From: Karstenula rhodostoma CBS 690.94
Taxonomy: Eukaryota; Ascomycota; Dothideomycetes; Pleosporales; Didymosphaeriaceae
Assembly: GCA_010093485.1 (NCBI GenBank)
Contig: MU001492.1
Span: 88,228-152,227, forward strand
Length of the DNA: 64,000 nucleotides
Direction of reading: 5' to 3'
Both the position numbers and the translations under genes were made by a program. Within the stretch, counting starts at the first letter, position 1. Every line of letters starts with the position of its first letter. The notes under the pieces were generated by a model. That model was not told the origin of the DNA and did not search any database. It saw nothing but the letters and a program-made list of their open reading frames with translations. Below are positions 55,601 through 64,000 of this stretch, piece after piece.

Positions 55601-58372
55601 GCAGATCGATACCGTGGCTGCAGAGTTCCCTGCCCACACAAACTATCTTTACCTCACGTACAATGGCACTGAGAGCGATATCAAGTTCAACGATCAGGGT
55701 GTCATGGTGCTGGGATCCGGTGTTTATCGTATCGGTTCCTCGGTCGAGTTCGATTGGTGCTCTGTACGGGCGATTCGCACTCTGCGCGAACAAGGTTACA
55801 AGACAGTCATGGTCAACTACAACCCCGAAACAGTGTCGACCGACTACGACGAGGCGGACCGCCTTTACTTCGAGAACATCTCGCTCGAGACTGTGCTCGA
55901 CATCTACACAATGGAGAACTCTAGCGGTGTCATAATCTCCATGGGTGGCCAGACCCCGAACAACATTGCGCTGCCTCTGCACCGTCTGCACGTCAAGATC
56001 CTCGGAACGTCTCCTGAAATGATCGATAACGCTGAGAACCGGTACAAGTTCTCTCGTATGCTCGACCGCATCAACGTCGACCAACCGGCTTGGAAAGAGC
56101 TGACGAGCCTTGAGGAGGCCACAGAGTTCTGCGACAAGGTGTCCTACCCGGTGCTTGTCCGGCCATCCTATGTTCTGTCCGGAGCCGCCATGAACACGGT
56201 GTACTCGAGGGATGGACTTGCTCAGTTCTTGCAGCAAGCAGCAGAGGTGTCAAAGGATCACCCAGTCGTCATCACAAAGTACATTGAGAACGCCAAGGAG
56301 ATTGAGATGGACGCTGTTGCACTCAACGGTAACATGATTGGTCATTTCATCTCTGAGCACGTCGAAAACGCTGGTGTTCACTCTGGAGATGCTACGCTTA
56401 TCCTGCCTCCGCAAGATCTTGGTATGCGATTCCCACCCCCATCTTGCTACCCTTTTCGAAACTAACAAAAACAGACCCGGTCACTGTTCAGCAGATCGAG
56501 GAAGCTACCCGAAAGATTGGTAGCGCTCTCAACATCACCGGTCCTTACAACATCCAATTCATTGCCAAGGACAACGAGATCAAGGTCATCGAGTGCAATG
56601 TCCGTGCATCGCGCTCATTCCCCTTCGTCTCAAAGGTTATGGGTGTGGATCTCATCGAGATGGCTACCAAGGCCATGGCCGGCCTACCTGTCACCGCGTA
56701 CCCGCCTGTCAACATCCCCAAGGACTACGTCGGCGTGAAAGTGCCCCAGTTCTCCTTCTCCCGACTCTCCGGAGCCGACCCTGTACTCGGTGTCGAAATG
56801 GCCTCCACTGGTGAGGTGGCGTGCTTTGGCCGCGACAAGTATGAGGCCTACATCAAGGGTCTCATTGCCACTGGATTCAGGCTGCCGAACAAGAACATTC
56901 TCTTGTCCATTGGATCTTTCAAGGACAAGCTGGAGATGCTCCCCTCGATCGAGAACCTGCACAAGATGGGCTACAAGCTCTTTGCCACTGCTGGAACAGC
57001 TGATTACATTCAAGAGCACGGCATTCCCGTCAAGTTCTTGGAAGTACTCCCTAGCAACGAAGACCAGCAGAAGCCAGAGTACTCGCTTACTCGCATGTTG
57101 TCAAACAACCTGATCGACTTGTACATCAACCTTCCGTCCAACAACCGCTACAGGCGACCGGCCAACTACATGAGCCGCGGGTACCAGACGCGTCGCATGG
57201 CAGTCGACTACCAGACGCCCTTGGTGACAAACGTCAAGAACGCCAAGATCCTCATCGAAGGTATCGCGCGCCATTACGACCTGGAGATTAGCAACGTGGA
57301 CTTCCAGGATTTCTCCAAGATCCGCTCGGACAACGAGGACCATGCCACGCAGCTTAGCCGCAGGAAGCAGTCTCTGTCCCTTCAGCAGCTGCTTGCAAGG
57401 TCGCCCTTCAAAGGGAAGCACATCACTTCCGTAAAGCAGCTCAGCCGCGCCGACCTCCATCTCCTTTTCACTATTGCCCAGGAGATGCGCCTTGGTGCTG
57501 AAAAGTACGGCTGCCTCGATGTCCTCAAGGGTCGCGTCCTGTGCACCATGTTCTTTGAGCCATCCACGCGCACATCGTCGTCCTTTGATGCTGCCATGAA
57601 GCGCCTCGGCGGAGAAGTCGTCGTCATCAACGAGTCGGTATCGTCTACGCAAAAGGGCGAATCTATTGCCGACAGCATCCGCACCCTTGGCTGCTACAGC
57701 GATGCCATCGTCCTCCGCCATCCACAAGAGGAGGCCATTGACATTGCGACCAAATTCTCTGATGTCCCAGTCATCAACGCTGGTAATGGAAGTCGCGAGC
57801 ACCCCACTCAAGCTATCCTGGATATCTTCACTATCCGTGAGGAACTGGGAACAGTCAACGGCCTGAACATCACGTTCGTCGGTGACCTCAAGTACGGCCG
57901 CACCGTTCACTCACTCTGCGAACTCTTGTCCCACTACGACGTGAATATCAACCTTGTGTCGCCCGCGGAGCTCCCGATGCCCAACTCTGTCTGCAACGCG
58001 CTCAAGTCCCTGGGCCAGCTCTCTACCGTCTCCAACGAGCTTACCCACGAAATCGTCGCCAAGTCGGACGTGTTGTACTGCACTCGCGTGCAAAAGGAGC
58101 GCTTCGCCGACCTGGCCACCTACGAGCGCACCAAGGATGCGTTCGTCATCGACAACAGGGTGCTCAAGGCGGCCAAGGACCACATGATTGTCATGCACCC
58201 TCTGCCGAGGAACAACGAGATCCACGAGGAGGTGGACTTTGACCCGAGGGCGGCCTACTTCCGCCAGGTGAGTACTGATGCAACTCTGATACGAACATTC
58301 GCTAATAGTTTCCAGATGAGGTACGGACTGTACACGCGCATGGCGCTGCTCGCCATGGTCATGGCCGCGTAG
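52696..58372 (+). CDS. URA2: Multifunctional carbamoyl-phosphate synthase/aspartate transcarbamylase, dihydroorotase-like domain absent
   Basis: Exons 52696-53305, 53356-56421, 56475-58267 and 58316-58372 sum to 1841 residues. Order: small-subunit and glutaminase domain (GICLGHQ Cys at about 306; FHPEH His and Glu at about 390-392); large synthetase with two ATP-grasp halves (from [16 protein letters not shown], about 442); MGS-like allosteric domain; and ATCase (about 1529 to the end) with [11 protein letters not shown] and HPLPRN at the active site. It catalyses the first two steps of pyrimidine synthesis. Yeast Ura2 is 2214 residues and holds an inactive dihydroorotase-like domain before ATCase. 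Here only about 25 residues join [10 protein letters not shown] to [12 protein letters not shown], so that domain is missing. Confidence 0.95.
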
Positions 58373-59043
58373 AGTGTGTTTCTCTTTCACGATTGGCCAG
58401 GGGCGTTTCTGCGGGTTTCCACTATACACCAAAAGCATTACAACATGATGGGCGTTTGATCTCTTTTCATGTCGTTCTTTCCACCTACAACTTAGATATC
58501 GTAGGCCCACAAGCATTAGACCGGAGTCATTTTCGCGTGGAGTTGTAGTCCATGCCTATAGACATGATCACTTTGTAAAACGCATCACTAGGCTGGGGGG
58601 ACCTATTTCAATTTTTTGCCGATGGGTTTTGTATTATTTAGTGGTTTTCCGGCGGTTGGTTTGGATTTTTGGGTTTGGGATGGTGTTTTGTGGGGCGTGT
58701 GGGCCTTGAAGGGTGGTCTGGGCTTTTACTTCGGTTCAGGGCGTCGCACGCGGACGTGGGTGGCATTGAGTGAGTATGGGGTATGGGCATTGGGTTTATG
58801 GATGGGATGGGAAGTGCATTGGGTGGCGTTTGGGATTGATACACACTCTTGGGTTGGAAGGAGAGTTTTTGGGAATTGAGAAGTGTGGTTGTTTGAAAGA
58901 TCGACGCCTGTGAGTAGTGGTATAGTACAATGTACGCAAAAGCTTGCTCGGGGCGAACTACACTCCGTTGGTGGAAAGAAGAAACAGTCATGTGTATACA
59001 CCCAGTCGTCCACTCGCAAGTCTCGTACCCTTTCTCCCCCTCC
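58373..59043. other. Convergent 3' flanks of URA2 and the VAMP7-like gene
   Basis: GT-rich on the plus strand from about 58,610 to 58,860 (TTTTGGGTTTGGGATGG-like). No gene is supported. Confidence 0.45.
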
Positions 59044-59834
59044 CTACCTCCTCAAACACCTTCCCCAGGCCGGCAGTCCACACCCAAATCCCACAAACAG
59101 GTATAACAAAAACACAACGACCAGCACCAGCAGCACCATCAGCTTCACATTCTTCCACCACATCCTCCGCCTTAGCCCGCGACTCCGCACGCGGAACTCA
59201 TTGGCCGTATCCCCCAGCCTCCCCGTCTTATCGACCAGCAAATCCAGCCGCTCCCCGCGATCCAACACGCGCTCAATATTCTCCGTCATAATCTCCCGCA
59301 CGCCCTCAATCTCCCGCTGCGCCGTCCTCAGCGCATCGTCCTTGCCCGCTTTGGTGCCCCCCAGCTCAACCATCAGCGCGCGCATCGTCGCATTAAAGCT
59401 AGCGCAGCCATAGCTGGGGAGGCTTCCAAAATCGGTGCTCTCGGCATCAAACACCTCGAAGAACTTCTTCTCCAGCGTAGCCAGGAAGCCAAAGGGGATG
59501 CGCTGGCCCAGCTGCTTCTCCGCGACGACGAGGAAGGTGAGGCCGCCGGCCGAGTGCTGCGCTGCGGGCAGCGACGACGGGGACAGCGTGTGGTAGTGCG
59601 CGAAGTAGGGGTCTACGTCGAGGGTTTTGTGTTCTGGGGCGGCGTGCGTGAGTTTGGGGAGGATGACGGAGAGGAGGGACGAGGTGTTGCTTGAGGGGCG
59701 GGCTGTGTGCTCGGCGAGGATCTTGGTGTTGTGCGCTATGCCGGCGCTGTGCGGGGGTTAGTATGAGTGCTGTCGGTGGGTGGGTGGGAGACGGACTAGA
59801 GGAGCTGCGTTGAGCTGCTTGAGGAGGACGCCAT
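59044..59834 (-). CDS. Longin-domain R-SNARE, VAMP7/Nyv1-like
   Basis: Exons 59797-59834 and 59044-59746 join across a 50-nt intron to 246 residues. The junction gives STQLLYAGIAHNTKILAEHT, the first strand of the longin domain (about residues 10-130, with LTFLVVAEKQLGQRIPFGFL). The SNARE motif follows and includes NIERVLDRGERLDLLVDKT with the zero-layer Arg. Then come a basic juxtamembrane patch, RGLRRRMWWKN, and a single C-terminal anchor, VKLMVLLVLVVVFLLYLFV, with a short luminal tail. Family knowledge: such R-SNAREs drive fusion at the vacuole and endosome. Its start lies about 300 bp from that of POP5, in divergent orientation. Confidence 0.92.
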
Positions 59835-60140
59835 GGTGGTGACGACGGGAGCGGGGTGTGCGCCGTCCTTGGATTGGTGGTTTTGCGAGTGTGGCTGGAA
59901 TTAATAGCGGCGATGTGGACGGCCTGCTGTATGGGAGGATACTTGGAAGGTCGGCGCTTTTGTTGATGGAGTTGTGAATGCCCAGAGGTCCGGCGGTGCA
60001 GCGTCATCCTGCCTACCGCGCCAACGCTAGCCTCAACCAGCAACGCGCGCGCCCATTGCCTCGGCGGTAAATTATTGTAGGGCTGAGTCGCGAACTCGCG
60101 CATCCCACCAGCACACCAACCATGACATAGCACAGCCAGC
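59835..60140. promoter_or_regulatory. Bidirectional promoter, VAMP7-like gene and POP5
   Basis: A 306-bp interval between divergent start codons, GC-rich and without a clear TATA box. It presumably holds both promoters. Confidence 0.5.
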
Positions 60141-60756
60141 ATGGTCCGCGTCAAGAACCGCTACCTGGTGGTCAACATCCTCTACCCGGCCTCGAGCCCC
60201 GCGGCCAGGGCGGGTGAAGCAGTGCCCGAGCTCCTCCAGTTCCACGCCCCGACGCCAGATGCGTTCCACACGGGGCAGCTTGTGCGTCTCGTAAGAGAGG
60301 GCATCGCAGAGCTGTTTGGCGACTACGGGATGGGCATGGCGAATCGGACGCTCAAGGGTGAGCATTCCTTCCCCCATTGGATACTCGTGTCGCAGCTAAC
60401 GCCGAGAAGTCACATACTGGTCCCCCGCAACCTCGACCGCCATCATCCGCTGCCCGCGCGAACACTACGAGATGGTGTGGGCGGCGCTGACCTTTACCAC
60501 GAAGCTGCCGCGGCCAATAGACGTGCCGGTTGTTTTCAAGGTGGTTAGGGTCAGTGGGACGATAAGGAAGGCGGAAGAGGAGGTCATCAGGAGGGCGAAG
60601 GGGATTATTACGCGCGCAAGGGAGGTTGAAAAGGGGAGGAAAGATGTGATTGTAGAGGGTGTGGTGCGGGCTGTGGAGAAGAGGGCGGAGCCTGATGCCG
60701 TGTTGGCGCAGGTCGATGAGGGCGAGGAAAGTGAGAGTGAGAGCGACAGCGAGTAG
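60141..60756 (+). CDS. POP5: Ribonuclease P/MRP protein subunit POP5
   Basis: Exons 60141-60357 and 60410-60756 give 187 residues. The protein opens MVRVKNRYLVVNILYP, the family signature, followed by LVREGIAELFGDYGMGMA. Across the 52-nt intron comes VTYWSPATSTAIIRCPREHYEMVWAALTF, the conserved core of the ferredoxin-like fold. The C-terminus is acidic (DEGEESESESDSE). Family knowledge: Pop5 is a core subunit of nuclear RNase P, which trims tRNA 5' ends, and of RNase MRP, which processes pre-rRNA. The length is close to the yeast protein, and the gene looks intact. Confidence 0.95.
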
Positions 60757-61438
60757 GGACACGGGCATTTTTTTCCGTTTCGTCCCCCACATCAACTGCC
60801 CTTTTCGTCTTCCGGTCGATACCTGGTCGCTCGCGGATGTGGTAAGATACCACTAGCGACAGCTCATGAAAGCGGATGCGTATATGTCGCACACACTCTT
60901 CATGCCGCTAAAGCGAAAGAGATTCGCGGGGACCCGGCATGTGCCATACAACAACACGGCTTCGAGAGCGAAGATGCGCTGGGTAACGGCTGTTGCACGC
61001 TGAACGGCCCGATGGCGATTTCCAGCGTGTTCTAAACAAAGAACATCCTCGCAGACGTTTCAAGCCCTTCGAGGGTCTCGGGGTCCCGATGCAGCGGTAC
61101 CCAAAGCGAGCTCGCCCGCAAACGTTCTGAACGCATCCATTTGAAACAGAACTGATCCTCTCCCCCGGCTCATTTGGCGTCGATACCAGCACGACCTCAC
61201 GGACGTCATCAACGAGGCCCGATACGATGGTCTCACAAAGGGTTGTTTCTCCCGCAAACGTAGTCTGAAACACCGACGCTGGGCAACAGTTCTCTCCCCC
61301 TCCACTCATATGCTTCCTAAATCAGTGATACGTCTATATCTGGGCAGCCTGCTGCTCACGATCGCCGCCAGACACTTCAATCTCAGGATCGACGAGCGAA
61401 AATCACACGTTCCATCCAAAGCATAAGGTCTTGCACTC
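60757..61438. other. Spacer 3' of POP5
   Basis: Minus-strand frames at 60908-61309 have no recognisable content. It may include upstream exons of the following hypothetical gene, which I cannot define. Confidence 0.35.
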
Positions 61439-61966
61439 GAGATCAAGACGCCAGTGTACAAAACTGGGCCCAGCAAACAAGCGCCATCATCACAGATAGC
61501 CTCTTCGGTGATGCCGATCCCGCGGCCATCCTTCCTATCGTGCCGGTCGCGCAGCTACGACGCGGACACAAAGACATTCGAGCGGCCTGGCACAAGATGT
61601 CTGGGTACGCGAAGCCCGCACAGCAGTGCACGCAAGGACAGCCACTCCACATCGCGGGACAAGCTTTCTCCGCTCGCTCCGACGTTTGGCCCGCGCAGAG
61701 GCATCGTCCCTTCAGGCACCCTCGATCGAAGACGCCGTGGCCCCCGCTACGTACCGTTCGTGGATCAGCGTCTCCTGGCCACGCCTGGGATCCGCGATGT
61801 CGAGCCGCCAATGGGTGACGCGAAGCAAATTGTACCTGTAGCAATTGTTATATCTGGGGACGAAGGTCGGAGGGCGGTGTGGGAGCCTGGATGGGGGTAT
61901 GTTGAAGTGGACCCTGCTTCTAGCGCAGAGGATATCGAAGAGGCTGTAGAAGAGGTCAGTGTGTAG
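61439..61966 (+). CDS. Hypothetical protein, incompletely resolved exons
   Basis: Two plus-strand segments look coding. The first, 61442-61597, reads DQDASVQNWAQQTSAIITD, then FGDADPAAILPIVPVAQL and WHKMSG, just before a GTACGC donor. The second, near 61,760-61,966 in another frame, reads LLATPGIRDVEPPMGDAKQ and VPVAIVISGDEGRRAVWEP, ending in an acidic tail and TAG. An intron between them is likely, but I could not fix its acceptor or the start codon. The outer limits are approximate. No family is recognised. Confidence 0.3.
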   Translation, partial: EIKTPVYKTGPSKQAPSSQIASSVMPIPRPSFLSCRSRSYDADTKTFERPGTRCLGTRSPHSSARKDSHSTSRDKLSPLAPTFGPRRGIVPSGTLDRRRRGPRYVPFVDQRLLATPGIRDVEPPMGDAKQIVPVAIVISGDEGRRAVWEPGWGYVEVDPASSAEDIEEAVEEVSV

Positions 61967-62049
61967 TCACGCTCTTGCTATGAATCAAAGTTGTCCAAGT
62001 ACATGTGCTGCCTACTCAATCTGCCCTCTCCACCCTACCCAAGGCGCAC

Positions 62050-63054
62050 TCACCTCGCCAGCCACTCCTCCACCACCCTTGTCGCCGGATACGTCCCCTC
62101 GCCCAGCCTCAACAACATAGCCATATGGCCCTCGAAAAACTCCCCTTCAAACACCCTCACCTCGACCGCCGTCCCGGCCGCCAGCAACGCAGCCTCGAAC
62201 TCCACCGCCTGCCGTACATCGCCGTGGCGCTGTGCCTGCAGGAGCAGGAAGGCGCGCGCGTTTGGGCCGCGGGCGTGGTATGTAGGGCTCATATCACGGA
62301 GATGCTGTTCACGGTCGTCAGTTGCAGCCAGTCTCTGTTACAGTGCTCATCTCACAGCTATATCTTTCCCCAGCGCCGCGAACATGTTATCAGCGACCGG
62401 CCCCAGGGAGTCTAGCATCTCAGCCGCAGCATTGAAGTTGCTCCCATCGATGGCCACCACGCCCTTGATCCCCCCGATATCCACGCCCACATTGGACAGG
62501 TACGTGCCGTCCGTGCCCAGCAGACTGGCGACGTGAGCCCCGGACGAATGACCCATCAGCACGACTGCCCCGGCGTCGAACCCCAGCGTCGACGCCTGCC
62601 GCGTCAGCCACGCGATGGCGGCCGCGCACTCCCCGACTTGCTGCGCGACCGTGACGGACGGGACGAGGGTGTAGTTTATGCTGGCGAACGCGTAGCCCTT
62701 TGCCACGAGCCACTCCACCTTCCTGCTGCCCACGGAATCAAGGTACGTGCCGACGCGCCAGCTGCCGCCGTGGATGAATGCTATAAGCGGGGGCTTGGTC
62801 TTTTGCGCTTGGGGGACGGAGGGCGCCCAGTAGCGCAGGATGTGGGTGGGTGATGGGCCGTAGGAGTAGTCTGTGCCTCCTGCGGGCACGTCTGCGTGCA
62901 TCTGCGCCATGAGGTCGGCTACTCGTGAGGGGGTCGTGGCGTCGGTTGTGCGGCGGAAGATGTCCAGGCCGGTGATTTCGGCGCCGCGGGCGGCGATGGA
63001 GGTGGGGTTGTCTGGGGCGGTATCGCTTTCTGGTGTTTTGGTGCTGGGGTCCAT
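62050..63054 (-). CDS. Alpha/beta hydrolase (kynurenine formamidase/esterase-like)
   Basis: Exons 62356-63054 and 62050-62304 join in phase 0 to about 317 residues. The start is the ATG of MDPSTKTPESD; the upstream in-frame codon is TTG. The oxyanion motif FIHGGSWRVGTY is followed by the nucleophile elbow GHSSGAH. A likely catalytic His lies in EFFEGHMAML, with an acidic residue upstream in VRVFEGE. The HGGxW pattern resembles the Bna7-type kynurenine formamidases and related small esterases; the substrate is unproven. No signal peptide is seen. The terminal GCGAG/GTGAGT is a perfect donor sequence, so the last codons could instead be spliced to a short further exon. Confidence 0.8.
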
Positions 63055-64000
63055 GACTGGTTGCAATGAAGATGGGAGGTAGTGGGGGGTTTCAGGGTGT
63101 TAGGATATATGGTATAAGGAGGAGATATCGTGGATCAACACATGTAATATGAATGATACTATATGAGAGGAAATCGGGACTCTTATGGTTTATGTGAATT
63201 TGGAAGTCTTACATATTTGTTTCTGCCTAAGCCGCGCGGCGATGGCAGCCTGGAGTCTCACGGAGTTGTACTTCGCGATGGCGTGCTCTACTCTGCGTAG
63301 AAACATTTTCAAACATCGCTTTATACTAATTCCTGGGCAGCAAGATCTTCTGCTATCCGTGTACAGACCGAGTTTTTTTTTTTTTTTTTTTTTTAGAAAA
63401 AGTAAGCTTCTATTAACTAGTATCTTAAGAGCATCTACAAACTAACCATTAGTAGTCATCCTTTAGGCCCATTTCCACACAAGGTTAGGCATCCCTTGGT
63501 GGAAAATGATGTGAGTAGTGAAAATACATTATAATAGTTTTATATGATTAGAACGTTCTTTTGGCCCAAGGGATAGACAATGACTGATGATTTGTGAACG
63601 GATGCTGAGCCTCGCAAATATGCTCTTCTACGGATCACGATCAAGGATCGCGAGCAAACGCCCGACACGCTCTTTCTAAACTCTTTCGCGTTTCTTGGTG
63701 ATATTCAGAAGGGTGGCAGCGCTATCTTTACAACAGGCGTCTACCAAGGTCGTTCTTTGGCTGGCTGCGAACAAACGGATACGTGAGTATATCTTGAGAT
63801 ATGCCAACAAAATGGTTAACAATCTGAAGCAAATCAGGGCGCAATGACTGATACTATCTTCCTTGGAGCACTCAAGACGTGGCAGTCTCGGATAAGCGTC
63901 TACAAAGCGGACGTGCGAAGGGATGCAATAAAGTATAAAATTTCTGGGAGGACACTGGTATCGGTACAAGACCTTCAAGTCACCATTGTGTATTGAGCCT
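63055..64000. other. Right-edge AT-rich region
   Basis: AT-rich sequence from about 63,100 contains a run of about 22 T at 63,373-63,394. An open minus-strand frame at 63676-63978 has no recognisable domain. No gene is supported. Confidence 0.45.
63373..63394. repeat. Poly-T tract
   Basis: A homopolymer of about 22 T followed by AGAAAAAGTAAGC. Read on the minus strand it is a poly-A run, as would be left by a retroposed sequence, but no element is recognisable beside it. Confidence 0.8.

Noticed and set aside
61060..61309. Minus-strand overlapping frames 3' of POP5
   Set aside because: No recognisable content and no consistent start; not enough to call a gene.

Overview
This is nuclear DNA from a filamentous ascomycete. 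Almost every recognisable gene carries short GT-AG introns of 42-83 nt. The protein complement is fungal: a GPI-anchored GH72 enzyme, a fused URA2, Zn2Cys6 and HET-type proteins, and a longin R-SNARE. Family flavour and small introns suggest Dothideomycetes, perhaps Pleosporales, but that placement is an inference. There are no bacterial operons, CRISPR arrays, rRNA genes or convincing tRNA genes.

Left part (1-23.4 kb), gene-dense: a hotdog thioesterase; a divergent pair made of the RsfS-like half of ATP25 and NMD3; a GH72 glucanosyltransferase; a Q/N-rich eIF4E-transporter-like protein; URB1; a 14-helix MFS exporter; a decayed 2EXR/F-box-like gene; a complete six-exon Zn2Cys6 regulator; an orphan gene; and a secreted Ser/Thr-rich protein. 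Ribosome assembly and translation is a recurring theme (RsfS, NMD3, eIF4E-T, URB1, and POP5 near the right end).

Middle (23.5-36.8 kb), an AT-rich accessory island full of broken genes: a dead paralogue and an intact copy of an HExxH metallopeptidase-like family, a SSAT-like GNAT pseudogene with two internal stops, a DUF7730-like pseudogene with two internal stops, a HET-protein remnant, and an intact DUF4385 gene of bacterial type. An 80-bp sequence at 33.2 kb recurs at 0.9 kb with only transition differences. The pattern resembles repeat-induced point mutation (RIP) decay.

Then come a zinc-ribbon protein (37-38.3 kb) and a long, mostly non-coding stretch (38.3-47.9 kb). That stretch holds only a DUF7029/DUF7223 remnant and a small Cys-rich ORF.

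Right part (47.9-64 kb), conserved genes again: a TRP/YVC1-type cation channel with a long disordered tail; a URA2-type carbamoyl-phosphate synthase/aspartate transcarbamylase that appears to lack the whole dihydroorotase-like domain; a VAMP7-like R-SNARE divergent from POP5; a possible hypothetical gene; and an alpha/beta hydrolase. Exon junctions were built by hand from splice consensus and reading frame. Those described as phase-checked sum to whole codons.
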